From Xenorhabdus lircayensis (GTDB taxonomy: Bacteria; Pseudomonadota; Gammaproteobacteria; Enterobacterales; Enterobacteriaceae), in assembly GCF_016306625.1 (NCBI RefSeq), contig NZ_JACOII010000039.1, forward strand, positions 52,673 through 116,672: a stretch of 64,000 nt of DNA, read 5' to 3'. The number at the start of each line of letters is the position of its first letter. The stretch's first letter is position 1. Of the stretch, positions 1 through 10,544 are shown in pieces. Under the pieces are notes generated by a model, which ran no database searches, was not told the origin of the DNA, and saw only the letters and a list, made by a program, of their open reading frames with translations. Both the position numbers and the translations under genes were made by a program.

Positions 1-591
1 GTATTCCATCATGGCGAATGGGTTGGTGAAGTGAACTGGTCATTAGTTGGTGAACACAATATGCATAATGGTTTGATCGCAATTGCGGCAGCCCATCATG
101 TCGGGGTTCAACCTGCGGATGCCTGCCAGGTACTGGGTGAGTTTATCAATGCCCGCCGTCGCCTTGAACTGAGTGGAGAAGTGAACGGTATCTCGGTTTA
201 TGATGATTTTGCTCATCATCCGACGGCTATCTTAGCCACAATGGAAGCGTTGAGAAGTAAAGTAGGCGGAATGGCCCGTATTCTTGCTGTGCTGGAACCT
301 CGTTCGAATACCATGAAAATGGGCATGAGCAAAAATGATATCGCGCCTTCCATGGGACGTGCCGATGAAGTCTTTCTCTATCAGCCGACCAATATTCCGT
401 GGCAGGTTATTGAAATTGCTGAACAGTGTATTCAGCCCGCTCGTTGGAGTGCTGATATTGATACTTTGGTTCGGATGATTGTTGAAACGGCACAGCCGGG
501 CGATCATATCTTGATTATGAGCAACGGTGGATTTGGTGGCATTCACGAGAAATTGCTGGCTGAATTGGCTAAGAAAGCACATGCGGTTTAA
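1..591 (+). CDS. mpl: UDP-N-acetylmuramate:L-alanyl-gamma-D-glutamyl-meso-diaminopimelate ligase, C-terminal part (cut by window edge)
   Basis: The frame is open from base 1, so the 5' part lies outside the window. The 196 residues seen are the C-terminal ~43% of Mpl, the cytoplasmic murein-recycling ligase that joins recovered tripeptide to UDP-MurNAc. The Mur-ligase C-terminal domain is recognisable by LVGEHNMHNG near residue 16 and by the YDDFAHHPTA motif near residue 67, both typical of Mpl rather than MurC. The end is intact. It stands convergent to argR. Family identification is by remembered similarity to E. coli Mpl and is firm. Confidence 0.95.
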   Translation, partial: VFHHGEWVGEVNWSLVGEHNMHNGLIAIAAAHHVGVQPADACQVLGEFINARRRLELSGEVNGISVYDDFAHHPTAILATMEALRSKVGGMARILAVLEPRSNTMKMGMSKNDIAPSMGRADEVFLYQPTNIPWQVIEIAEQCIQPARWSADIDTLVRMIVETAQPGDHILIMSNGGFGGIHEKLLAELAKKAHAV

Positions 592-613
592 TTGAGGCAT
601 TCGTCAGAATAGG

Positions 614-640
614 GGGGATCGCACCCGTTGGACGATCCCC
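614..640. terminator. Hairpin between convergent mpl and argR
   Basis: An 8-bp perfect stem (GGGGATCG / CGATCCCC) with an 11-base loop lies between two converging genes. There is no clear T-run on either side, so it may be a weak bidirectional terminator or an mRNA-stabilising hairpin. Confidence 0.4.
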
Positions 641-691
641 TTGATCTGCCGTGTATGTTTGTTGGTTTTATTGGTATACAGCAGAGCCGGA

Positions 692-1165
<474 letters not shown>

Positions 1166-1210
1166 TCACCATCGTTGAATCCATTATGAGGCAGACATTA
1201 TGCGAAAGAG

Positions 1211-1224
1211 TGAATTTTTATTCA
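1211..1224. promoter_or_regulatory. ARG box (putative ArgR operator) in the argR-mdh divergent region
   Basis: TGAATTTTTATTCA matches the core consensus TGAATwwwwATTCA at every position. It sits upstream of argR, where autoregulatory ARG boxes are expected. No convincing second box at the usual 21-bp offset was found; the nearest candidate (1187-1200) is poor. The rest of the 435-bp divergent region (1163-1597) is AT-rich promoter DNA without coding potential. Confidence 0.75.
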
Positions 1225-1597
1225 AGAAAGAGAAGAAAAAACCAAAATATAGAACATAAATGCATATTCTTCCCATATTACCCTATTGATCGTTAGGGAA
1301 TTGATAATGTTATTTTTGCTCATTTTTTTCTGACAGATTAAACATAGTAAATGTATTGTTAATTAAATGGTGTTGTTTGATGAGAAAGGGAAGTGTAAGG
1401 TAATCAATTAATTGATTAATGATATAACTGGAATAATTCTCAAAAAAGTGTCCGTTATCTCATTAACAGATAAGCCTTTTGTCTAGAATAAAACAACTTT
1501 GATGTCCTATCATCAAGCCATTAGGTGGATAATCTGGCTGTTAACAGATTGTTTTTAATACGTAGTGATTTACAGCACTCATTTAAGGAGTATCAGG

Positions 1598-2536
1598 ATG
1601 AAAGTTGCAGTTCTCGGTGCAGCCGGTGGTATTGGTCAGGCACTTGCCCTTCTACTCAAGACCCAGCTTCCTTCAGGTTCAGAACTTTCCTTGTATGATA
1701 TTGCTCCGGTGACCCCAGGTGTGGCAGCCGATCTGAGCCATATCCCAACGGCAGTGAAAGTCACTGGTTTTGCGGGTGAAGATGCAACCCCTGCACTGGT
1801 AGGCGCAGATGTAGTACTGATCTCTGCGGGCGTGGCACGTAAACCTGGTATGGATCGTTCCGATCTGTTCAATATCAATGCGGGGATCATTCGTAATCTG
1901 GTTCAGCAGATTGCCAAAACGTGCCCAAAAGCACTAATCGGGATTATCACAAACCCAGTCAATACCACCGTGGCAATTGCGGCTGAGGTTCTGAAAAAAG
2001 AAGGCGTTTACGATAAGAACCGTCTGTTTGGTGTGACAACGCTGGATATTATCCGTTCCAACACCTTTATTGCTGAACTGAAAGGCAAGAAACCAGAAGA
2101 ACTGGAAATTCCGGTGATTGGTGGGCATTCAGGCGTGACTATTCTGCCCCTGCTTTCTCAAATTCCAGGTGTTAGCTTCACTGATGAAGAAATTGAAGCA
2201 TTGACCAAACGTATCCAAAACGCAGGTACTGAAGTGGTTGAAGCGAAAGCGGGTGGCGGGTCTGCAACCCTGTCTATGGGACAGGCAGCAGCACGTATGG
2301 GGCTTTCTCTGCTCCGTGGTCTGCAAGGCGAAAGCAACGTTATCGAATGCAGCTATGTTGAAGGTGACGGCAAATATGCCCGTTTCTTCGCTCAACCTGT
2401 TCGCGTAGGTAAAAATGGTATCGAAGAACGTTTAGATATTGGCAATCTGAGTGATTTTGAACAGAAGTCATTAGATAACATGCTGGATGTTTTGAAGAAG
2501 GATATTAAATTGGGCGAAGAATTTATTAATGGTTAA
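1598..2536 (+). CDS. mdh: Malate dehydrogenase (NAD-dependent)
   Basis: 312 residues, identical in length to E. coli Mdh. It interconverts malate and oxaloacetate in the TCA cycle. The N-terminal Rossmann glycine motif GAAGGIGQ, the substrate arginines in RKPGMDR and the catalytic histidine in [10 protein letters not shown] are visible. I chose the ATG at 1598 because AAGGAG precedes it at good spacing and the family begins [11 protein letters not shown]; an upstream ATG at 1565 would add 11 unsupported residues. It is monocistronic with its own terminator. Confidence 0.98.
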   Translation: MKVAVLGAAGGIGQALALLLKTQLPSGSELSLYDIAPVTPGVAADLSHIPTAVKVTGFAGEDATPALVGADVVLISAGVARKPGMDRSDLFNINAGIIRNLVQQIAKTCPKALIGIITNPVNTTVAIAAEVLKKEGVYDKNRLFGVTTLDIIRSNTFIAELKGKKPEELEIPVIGGHSGVTILPLLSQIPGVSFTDEEIEALTKRIQNAGTEVVEAKAGGGSATLSMGQAAARMGLSLLRGLQGESNVIECSYVEGDGKYARFFAQPVRVGKNGIEERLDIGNLSDFEQKSLDNMLDVLKKDIKLGEEFING

Positions 2537-2592
2537 TTTGCTTAATTCGTAATTTATTAATATACGAATTAAGTTAAATATATTAGATAACT

Positions 2593-2628
2593 AAAACCGC
2601 TAGTTTGAAAATAACTAGCGGTTTTTCT
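2593..2628 (+). terminator. Rho-independent terminator of mdh
   Basis: Stem AAAACCGCTAGTT / AACTAGCGGTTTT followed by a T-rich tail. It probably also serves the convergent sfsB. Confidence 0.9.
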
Positions 2629-2648
2629 TTGAAGAATTATATTGATAG

Positions 2649-2915
2649 CTAATTATTCTTTTTATCTCGAACTTTTCTTTCTAATAGTTCTCCTGTATGG
2701 GGATCGAAATAACGGCTTGGCCATATTTCAGACGGATGCAATTCTAAGTAATTCGCTATTATCCATTCTCCCTTGGGCCATGGGCGAGAAAGTGTATTCG
2801 CCAAAGTTGATGAGCTCAACCCCGCTTCACGAGAAACCGCTGCCAGCGTGGTTCCACGTTTACGTAAAGCGGCAATAATATCAGCAGGATGCCAATCCGA
2901 TTTCATAGAAATCAT
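2649..2915 (-). CDS. sfsB: SfsB/Nlp-type Ner-like DNA-binding regulator
   Basis: 88 residues forming one Ner-family helix-turn-helix. The diagnostic stretch is DWHPADIIAALRKRG followed by GLSSSTLANTLSRPWPKGE, then the IWPSRYFDP tail. E. coli SfsB (Nlp) sits next to ispB, and here it lies near ispB again, separated only by two inserted genes. It is reported as a regulator of maltose-type genes in E. coli; the target here is unknown. AGGAAAGG lies about 9 bases before the ATG at 2915; a second ATG three codons in is possible. Confidence 0.9.
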   Translation of the reverse strand: MISMKSDWHPADIIAALRKRGTTLAAVSREAGLSSSTLANTLSRPWPKGEWIIANYLELHPSEIWPSRYFDPHTGELLERKVRDKKNN

Positions 2916-3102
2916 TTTTTTAATCCTTTCCTATTAAATTTGAAGCCACATTAGTGGTATAACTAAAGTGTTAGTGTGAAATTAATAACGAACACGAATC
3001 TGTTATTAAGAAAATAAAATAACATTATTTTTTCTAAAAATATTTCTAATTTTTTCTTAATAACTTCTTTTTTGAACTTGGTTACAAAAATAGAGAAACA
3101 TT

Positions 3103-3450
3103 ATGAAAAAAGAGTGGTATACGGCAATGGAGTTGACCGGTGTAGGCGAGTTACCTAGATCACCACAAGGAGTTAATGCCAGAGCAAAACGTGAAGAATG
3201 GTTGAGGCAAAAACGAGCAGGTGTTCAAGGAAGGGCGATTGAATACCATTACTCTTGTTTTCCTGAATCAACCTTGTCGGCTTTGGAACTTCATGAAACA
3301 TCAGCGGAATATCAGGTTCAGAGACAAGATCCTTTATCCATTTGGGTAAGTGCATTTAATTTACTCACCGAGGAAGAAAAGGAGGTAATTATCGCAGTGA
3401 TATTACGAGATGGCATAAGAAGTTTTTTGGAAAAAATCACAGCTACTTGA
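3103..3450 (+). CDS. Mu-type HTH DNA-binding protein, copy 1
   Basis: 115 residues. The first ~55 (KKEWYTAMELTGVGELPRSP, GVNARAKREEW, GRAIEYHYS) match the Mu-type HTH found at the N-terminus of MuA transposase and Mu repressor. The C-terminal half is a short helical segment with RQDPLSIWV. No transposase catalytic domain is present, so it looks like a free-standing regulator of phage ancestry. It is paralogous to the next gene and lies in very AT-rich DNA between sfsB and ispB. Function not known. Confidence 0.75.
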   Translation: MKKEWYTAMELTGVGELPRSPQGVNARAKREEWLRQKRAGVQGRAIEYHYSCFPESTLSALELHETSAEYQVQRQDPLSIWVSAFNLLTEEEKEVIIAVILRDGIRSFLEKITAT

Positions 3451-3461
3451 GGCAGTTTTTG

Positions 3462-3492
3462 AAAAGCCAAATGTTTAAAATTTGGCTTTTTC
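3462..3492 (+). terminator. Terminator after Mu-type HTH copy 1
   Basis: AAAAGCCAAAT / ATTTGGCTTTTTC hairpin with a T-run. The two paralogous HTH genes are therefore separate transcription units. Confidence 0.8.
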
Positions 3493-3525
3493 TTCACTGT
3501 TCCAGTACAAAGCGAGGAGAAAGAG

Positions 3526-3906
3526 ATGAAAAAAGAATGGTATTCTGCAAAGGAACTCATCGGCCTCGCAGGGCTGCCATCGTCTCCCCAAGGAGTTAAT
3601 CTGATGGCAAGACGCGAGGGCTGGGAACAACGGCGTAAGCGTGGAGTGCAGGGAAAGGCACTCGAATATAGTGTCAGCAGTTTGCCTGAAGAAGTTCTGA
3701 ATGTACTGACTGTCAGTGAACATTCAGTCGAGTATTACCGGAATAAACGACAGGACCCATTTATGATTTGGGTGGAAGCGTACTATCAGTTGACCAAATC
3801 CGAAAGGGAACGAATGGTTAAGTTCATTTTGAGAAAAGGGCTCGCTAGCCTTGTCCAATACGTAGGAATTCAAGAGTTTGATAGTAAAGACAGTATCCCA
3901 GATTGA
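3526..3906 (+). CDS. Mu-type HTH DNA-binding protein, copy 2
   Basis: 126 residues, clearly a paralogue of the preceding gene. It shares KKEWYSAKELIGLAGLPSSP, GVNLMARREGW, KALEYSVSSLP and the C-terminal RQDPFMIWVEAYYQL. Like copy 1 it keeps only the Mu-type HTH plus a helical tail. GAGGAGAAAGAG provides a strong ribosome site. A tandem pair of small Mu-type regulators with no nearby phage structural gene suggests domesticated or relic phage regulators. Targets are unknown. Confidence 0.75.
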   Translation: MKKEWYSAKELIGLAGLPSSPQGVNLMARREGWEQRRKRGVQGKALEYSVSSLPEEVLNVLTVSEHSVEYYRNKRQDPFMIWVEAYYQLTKSERERMVKFILRKGLASLVQYVGIQEFDSKDSIPD

Positions 3907-3922
3907 ACAATCTGGGATACTG
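3891..3922. terminator. Perfect 14-bp hairpin between HTH copy 2 and ispB
   Basis: CAGTATCCCAGATT and its exact complement enclose a 4-base loop, between convergent genes. No long T-run follows; it is a likely bidirectional terminator. It overlaps the last codons of the upstream gene. Confidence 0.65.
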
Positions 3923-3934
3923 ATTGATTTCGGC

Positions 3935-4906
3935 TCAGGAAAGTCGCTGTACGGCGACATGGGCTAACCCCACAAGGGCCGCCTTGTATGGAGTGTCTTC
4001 CAGTATTTGCAACGCTGAAATGGCCTTATCCGCTTCTTCTTCCGCACGTTGGCGGGTGTATTTAAGTGAACCACATTGTTTCATTGTTGCTAGTACGGTA
4101 TCCAATAAATGGCGGCCATTTCCTTTCTCAATGGCACCGCGTATCAGTGCGGACTGTTCCGGTGTTCCATGGTTCATGGCGTGCAGAAGGGGTAATGTGG
4201 GTTTGCCTTCATTGAGGTCGTCCCCTGTATTCTTACCGAGCGTGCTGTTATCTGAATCATAATCAAGCAGATCATCAATTAACTGAAACGCAGTGCCAAG
4301 GTAACGGCCATAATCACGCAGTGCTATTTCTTGCTCAGGGGTTGCATTGGCGAGAATGGCTGCTGAATGTGCAGCGACTTCAAACAGGCGGGCCGTTTTA
4401 CTATAAATGACGCGCATATAATCATCTTCTGAGATATCAGGATCATTACAGTTCATCAACTGCATCACCTCACCTTCAGCAATGACATTTGTAGCGTCAG
4501 ACATCAGTTTTAATACGCGCATGGAGTCAAGGCCGGTCATCATCTGAAATGAGCGCGTATAGATAAAATCGCCCACAAGGACACTGGCTGCATTGCCATA
4601 AATGGAGTTGGCCGTTGCCTTGCCACGGCGCATGTCAGATTCATCAACGACATCATCATGCAACAATGTTGCAGTGTGAATAAATTCAATCAAGGCAGCA
4701 ACTTTGATGTGTTTTTCTTCTTCGCAATGCAGCGCTTTGCCAGCCAGTACTGCAATCATTGGGCGAATACGCTTTCCACCGCCGCTGATAATGTAGTAAC
4801 CAAGTTGGTTGATCAGCGCAACGTCAGAATTTAATTGGTTAAGAATGGTTTCATTAACCGCTGCCATATCATCAGCGGTGAGCTTCATTATCGATTCTAA
4901 ATTCAT
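3935..4906 (-). CDS. ispB: Octaprenyl diphosphate synthase
   Basis: 323 residues, the same length as E. coli IspB. It extends farnesyl-PP with isopentenyl-PP to the C40 side chain of ubiquinone and menaquinone. The first aspartate-rich motif DDVVD (in LLHDDVVDESDMRRG) and the second DDLLDYDSD are intact, and GGGKRIRP binds the substrate. It is divergent from rplU-rpmA-obgE as in E. coli, sharing a 250-bp promoter region (4907-5156). Confidence 0.98.
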   Translation of the reverse strand: MNLESIMKLTADDMAAVNETILNQLNSDVALINQLGYYIISGGGKRIRPMIAVLAGKALHCEEEKHIKVAALIEFIHTATLLHDDVVDESDMRRGKATANSIYGNAASVLVGDFIYTRSFQMMTGLDSMRVLKLMSDATNVIAEGEVMQLMNCNDPDISEDDYMRVIYSKTARLFEVAAHSAAILANATPEQEIALRDYGRYLGTAFQLIDDLLDYDSDNSTLGKNTGDDLNEGKPTLPLLHAMNHGTPEQSALIRGAIEKGNGRHLLDTVLATMKQCGSLKYTRQRAEEEADKAISALQILEDTPYKAALVGLAHVAVQRLS

Positions 4907-5156
4907 GTTTTGGCTTTGGGCTCCGATGCAGAGCTGTACTCATTAATTAGCATATCAATAGATATCACGATATATCGATTGTACTTGAAAAACCGTTCAA
5001 ATAAATGACAATTGAAAAACTCCGTTTTTTTCTCATCTGTTCTAATTCTGCACTTGTCTTCCAAGCGGTTTTTGCGTAGAATTCGCGCCCTATTGTGAAT
5101 ATTTTATAGCGCGCTCTGGGAAGAATTTTAGGGGGTGCGCGGAAAGCGGAGTTTAT

Positions 5157-5465
5157 ATGTACGCAGTTTTCCAAAGTGGTGGTAAACAACACCGAGTAAG
5201 CGAAGGCCAAACAATTCGCTTGGAAAAGCTGGACATCGCAACAGGTGAAACTGTTGAGTTTGACCAGGTGCTGATGGTCGCTAATGGCGAAGATATCAAA
5301 ATCGGCGCTCCAGTAGTTGAAGGCGTTAAAATTAAAGCTGAAGTTGTTGCTCACGGTCGTGGCGAGAAAATTAAAATCGTTAAGTTTCGTCGTCGTAAAC
5401 ACAGCCGTAAACAGCAGGGCCACCGTCAGTGGTTCACCGATGTTAAAATCACTGGCATCGCTTAA
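5157..5465 (+). CDS. rplU: 50S ribosomal protein L21
   Basis: 102 residues (103 in E. coli). It begins [18 protein letters not shown] and carries the basic [16 protein letters not shown] rRNA-binding stretch. It is the first gene of the rplU-rpmA unit, 20 bp before rpmA. Confidence 0.99.
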   Translation: MYAVFQSGGKQHRVSEGQTIRLEKLDIATGETVEFDQVLMVANGEDIKIGAPVVEGVKIKAEVVAHGRGEKIKIVKFRRRKHSRKQQGHRQWFTDVKITGIA

Positions 5466-5473
5466 GATTTTAG

Positions 5474-5743
<270 letters not shown>

Positions 5744-5755
5744 TTTTTTTTTTGA

Positions 5756-7054
<1,299 letters not shown>

Positions 7055-7080
7055 TCTTCATGTAAGACGTCGAATATGAC

Positions 7081-7112
7081 AAAAGGGCGCTACTTTTTTA
7101 GCGCCCTTTTTC
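7081..7112. terminator. Bidirectional terminator between obgE and dacB
   Basis: AAAAGGGCGCTA / TAGCGCCCTTTT stem with T-runs on both strands, between convergent genes. Confidence 0.9.
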
Positions 7113-7129
7113 CGTTTAACCGTTTTTGA

Positions 7130-8578
7130 TTAATGATTCTGGTATAACGATTTATATAAATGATTTTCGAAACGCGTCAATAGAACACGACGGGTTCGTT
7201 GATCTTCGGGGGAAACTGAGTAAGTAGAGATAAATTGGACGAAAGCGATTTGCTGTCCGCTGGTGGCAGTGATAAACCCGGCAAGATTATAAACTCCTTG
7301 CAATGACCCCGTTTTGGCAAATACCTTACCATCCACACCTGCTTCGTGCAGTCCAGGGCGATAAGCCAAAGTACCATCATATCCTGACCGAGGCAGCATG
7401 GAGATGAAATCTAGTTCATCATTATGTAGAGCAATAAATTGCAATATCTCCATCATGGTTGCAGGTGTAATTAAATTGTGGCGTGAAAGGCCTGAGCCAT
7501 CCACCATGACGGTATTGCCTAAATCAATGCCGGCTTTTTGTTTCAAAATCTGACGAACTGCATCAGAGCCTGCCCGCCATGTCCCGGGAACGTTAAAATA
7601 GCGGTGGCCAAGGGTACGAAAGAGGGTATCCGCAATCATGTTATCTGACTTTTTCAACATGATTTTTAGCATATTATGTAACGGTATTGATTGATTCAGG
7701 GCGAGGATCTTTTTGGGTTGCTCAGGAATCGATTGGCGTCGTATATGACCTCTTAATTCAATACCTGCAATACTCAGTTCATTTTTCAGAATCGTACCGG
7801 CATAACTGGCACCATTCTGGATGGCGAATGCCAATGGGAGTGGTTCATCACGCTGAGTGAGGCAGCCTGTGAGGGTATATCGGTTCAATTCACCTGAAGT
7901 GACATCAAGTTCGCAGTATTTTGCTTCTGGTGAGCCTTTGGCTAAAGTTTTTACTTCACTGAGTACATTAACAGGATAAAAAGAGGGAGCACGGACAAAT
8001 GCTAGTTCACCGGGTTGCTCTGAGCTGTAAAGTGAAACCGAAAAGCAGTTTTTATCCACAATTGCGGCGGCTGGAGGGGCGCTGAAACACTGGGTCATGT
8101 CGTTCCATACCCAGCCAGGCGCTTTATCGTGGCTGGCGAAAATTGAAATGTCTATGACGAGGTCGCCATCAATTTGTTTTATGCCGGATTGTTTTAATGC
8201 CTCAACCATATTGCGCAGTTGCGAACGTGTGAGCATCGGATCGCCTACAAAGCGAGCCGTCAGATTACCTTCTAATACGCCATCCGAGATATTCGCATCA
8301 CTTTCCAGTGTTGTTACAAAATGGTAATCCTTACCAAGCTGTAGCAGGGCTGCCAATGCCGTCACAATTTTCTGCGTACTTGCAGGTAATGCCATTTGTT
8401 GTCCGTGATAATCAATTAAGGGGTTTTTTGCGCCAACTTTTTGGGCGATAAATAAGGCATTAGTCCCCGCAGGCAAATATTGAGCGCTTTCTTCGATTAA
8501 AGAGGCATTTGCACTGAAAACACTCAGGCTCAAACTGAGCATACAAGCTATTCTGCTGGTAATTTTTAAAAGAGCCAT
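7130..8578 (-). CDS. dacB: D-alanyl-D-alanine carboxypeptidase/endopeptidase (PBP4)
   Basis: 482 residues from the chosen ATG at 8578, giving a signal peptide of about 26 residues (MALLKITSRI... cut after SANA). The upstream in-frame ATG at 8674 would put 32 polar residues before the signal and is unlikely. The periplasmic PBP4 motifs are present: STQK at 67-70, SDN in KKSDNMIAD, and KTGSLQG. It cleaves D-Ala-D-Ala and DD-crosslinks in peptidoglycan. It is divergent from greA, as in E. coli. Confidence 0.95.
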   Translation of the reverse strand: MALLKITSRIACMLSLSLSVFSANASLIEESAQYLPAGTNALFIAQKVGAKNPLIDYHGQQMALPASTQKIVTALAALLQLGKDYHFVTTLESDANISDGVLEGNLTARFVGDPMLTRSQLRNMVEALKQSGIKQIDGDLVIDISIFASHDKAPGWVWNDMTQCFSAPPAAAIVDKNCFSVSLYSSEQPGELAFVRAPSFYPVNVLSEVKTLAKGSPEAKYCELDVTSGELNRYTLTGCLTQRDEPLPLAFAIQNGASYAGTILKNELSIAGIELRGHIRRQSIPEQPKKILALNQSIPLHNMLKIMLKKSDNMIADTLFRTLGHRYFNVPGTWRAGSDAVRQILKQKAGIDLGNTVMVDGSGLSRHNLITPATMMEILQFIALHNDELDFISMLPRSGYDGTLAYRPGLHEAGVDGKVFAKTGSLQGVYNLAGFITATSGQQIAFVQFISTYSVSPEDQRTRRVLLTRFENHLYKSLYQNH

Positions 8579-8851
8579 AGATCTCGCATATGAAGGTGGA
8601 TGTATTTCAATAATATTTGTATTAATAATACTAAGGTGCAATTCAGGGAAAAGTAAACGATGATCCATCATCAACTCTACGTTAGAATGATAGATTAGCA
8701 GGTAAAATATGTATGTGAACTTCAGATTATGCTGGGTTTACACTCCTTTTATTGTCTGGAGGCCCGCCTGATAGGGTGTGCTCATTGTGCTGTTATTACA
8801 AAAATCAGGAAGATGTTGTTTGGGCTTAGGATTGATTTAGAGGTTTGATAA

Positions 8852-9328
8852 ATGAAACAAATTCCGATGACGGTACGTGGCGCGGATAAATTGCGCGAAG
8901 AATTAGAACATTTGAAAAATGTACGTCGCCCTCAAATTATTACCGCAATCGCTGATGCGCGTGAGCACGGTGATTTGAAAGAGAATGCGGAATATCATGC
9001 CGCTCGTGAGCAGCAGGGCTTCTGCGAAGGTCGTATTCAGGAGATTGAGGCCAAACTTTCCAATGCACAGGTGATTGATGTCACGAAGATGACCAACAAC
9101 GGTCGTGTGATCTTTGGGGCAACGGTAAAGGTACTGAATGTGGACTCAAATGAAGAGCAAACTTACCGTATCGTGGGTGATGATGAAGCGAATATCAAAG
9201 AAAATCTTCTTTCTGTGAATTCACCGATTGCCCGTGGCCTGATTGGTAAAGAAGCGGATGATGTTGTTGTGATCACCACGCCTGGCGGTCAAGTAGAATA
9301 CGAAGTTTTGAACGTGGATTATCTCTAA
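8852..9328 (+). CDS. greA: Transcription elongation factor GreA
   Basis: 158 residues as in E. coli. The N-terminal coiled coil carries the acidic tip ([20 protein letters not shown]), which enters the RNA polymerase secondary channel and stimulates cleavage of backtracked RNA. The C-terminal FKBP-like domain is complete. The gene has a 170-bp leader after dacB. Confidence 0.98.
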   Translation: MKQIPMTVRGADKLREELEHLKNVRRPQIITAIADAREHGDLKENAEYHAAREQQGFCEGRIQEIEAKLSNAQVIDVTKMTNNGRVIFGATVKVLNVDSNEEQTYRIVGDDEANIKENLLSVNSPIARGLIGKEADDVVVITTPGGQVEYEVLNVDYL

Positions 9329-9334
9329 TAAATA

Positions 9335-9394
9335 CCATGGCAATCGGCTCTCACGTTGCCATGGAAGAAAAAAAGGCCAAACTTGGCCTTTTTT
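9335..9394 (+). terminator. Hairpin and terminator after greA
   Basis: An imperfectly spaced palindrome CCATGGCAA / TTGCCATGG (9335-9363) is followed by a classic terminator, AAAAAGGCCAA / TTGGCCTTTTTT, at 9369-9394. It serves greA and probably the convergent yhbY. Confidence 0.85.
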
Positions 9395-9438
9395 ATCATG
9401 GTAAATAAATATGGCACTTTTGTATAAATATGCCGTGA

Positions 9439-9732
9439 TTATTTAGGTAGACTAATCTTGCGTTCTTTCGATGGACGGTAGAGAACTAGTATTTTCCCAA
9501 TAATTTGCACATTATGTGCACCAGTTTCACGAACAATCGCTTCAGCGATCAAAGTTTTGATTTCGCGGTCTTCGCCCGCTACTTTGACTTTGATAAGCTC
9601 GTGATGCGAAAGAGTTTGTTCTATTTCAGCCAATACGCCTTCGGTCAGCCCGTTGTTGCCGATCATAACGACAGGCTTTAATGAATGAGCGAGGCTTTTC
9701 AGGTATTGGACTTGTTTCTTGTTAAGAGTCAT
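9439..9732 (-). CDS. yhbY: CRM-domain RNA-binding protein YhbY
   Basis: 97 residues from the ATG at 9732, matching E. coli length (MTLNKKQVQYLKSLAH). The upstream ATG at 9765 would add 11 residues not found in the family. It is a CRM domain with the GxxG-type loop VMIGNNGLTEGV, which binds pre-50S particles. It is divergent from rlmE. Confidence 0.95.
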   Translation of the reverse strand: MTLNKKQVQYLKSLAHSLKPVVMIGNNGLTEGVLAEIEQTLSHHELIKVKVAGEDREIKTLIAEAIVRETGAHNVQIIGKILVLYRPSKERKISLPK

Positions 9733-9866
9733 CGTTTTTTGCTTAGTTGGGATTGAAAACGACATATTCTACCGCCATCTCATATCTATCACCATAAAAG
9801 TGTGGTGTGGTTTGATATGAGATCGCAAAAAAACAAGGCTCTCTATTAGTATAGTTGGAAATAACA

Positions 9867-10496
9867 ATGGCCAATAAAAAACGTTCAGCAAGCTCAAGTC
9901 GCTGGTTACAGGAGCATTTTAGTGATAAATATGTTCTTCAGGCGCAGAAAAAAGGGCTTCGCTCTCGCGCTTGGTTTAAACTTGATGAGATACAGCAAAG
10001 CGACAAAATCTTTAAACCGGGCATGACCGTTGTTGATTTAGGCGCTGCTCCGGGGGGGTGGTCTCAATACGTAGTCAGTCAGATTGGCAATAGCGGGCGA
10101 GTGATCGCTTGTGATCTTCTGCCAATGGATCCGATAGTTGGGGTCGATTTCCTTCAAGGGGATTTTCGTGATGAACTTGTATTGAAAACATTGCTTGAGA
10201 GAGTTGGTGATAATAAAGTCCAGGTCGTCATGTCGGATATGGCTCCCAATATGAGTGGGACCCCCGAGGTCGATATTCCCCGATCCATGTATCTGATTGA
10301 ATTAGCGTTGGGTATGTGTCGTGATGTGCTGGCCCCTGGGGGTAGTTTTGTCGTCAAAGTGTTTCAGGGAGAGGGCTTTGATGAATACCTGAGGGAAATA
10401 CGCTCCCTTTTTACGAAGATAAAAATTCGTAAACCAGAAGCTTCGCGGGCACGATCACGTGAAGTATACATTGTAGCGACAGGGCGGAAAGTGTAG
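9867..10496 (+). CDS. rlmE: 23S rRNA (uridine-2552 2'-O)-methyltransferase
   Basis: 209 residues as in E. coli RlmE/FtsJ, starting [20 protein letters not shown]. The SAM motif [14 protein letters not shown], the K-D-K-E catalytic tetrad positions (for example SDMAPNMSG and FVVKVFQG) and the REVYIVATG end are present. It methylates the A-loop late in 50S assembly. It is upstream of ftsH, the usual heat-shock pair. Confidence 0.98.
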   Translation: MANKKRSASSSRWLQEHFSDKYVLQAQKKGLRSRAWFKLDEIQQSDKIFKPGMTVVDLGAAPGGWSQYVVSQIGNSGRVIACDLLPMDPIVGVDFLQGDFRDELVLKTLLERVGDNKVQVVMSDMAPNMSGTPEVDIPRSMYLIELALGMCRDVLAPGGSFVVKVFQGEGFDEYLREIRSLFTKIKIRKPEASRARSREVYIVATGRKV

Positions 10497-10544
10497 TACC
10501 CTGACTACTATTTGTTAACACAGTTGTAATATGAGGTTAATCCC

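Noticed and set aside
1187..1200. Second ARG box upstream of argR
   Set aside because: Only about half of the consensus positions match, and the offset from the perfect box is 24 bp instead of 21.
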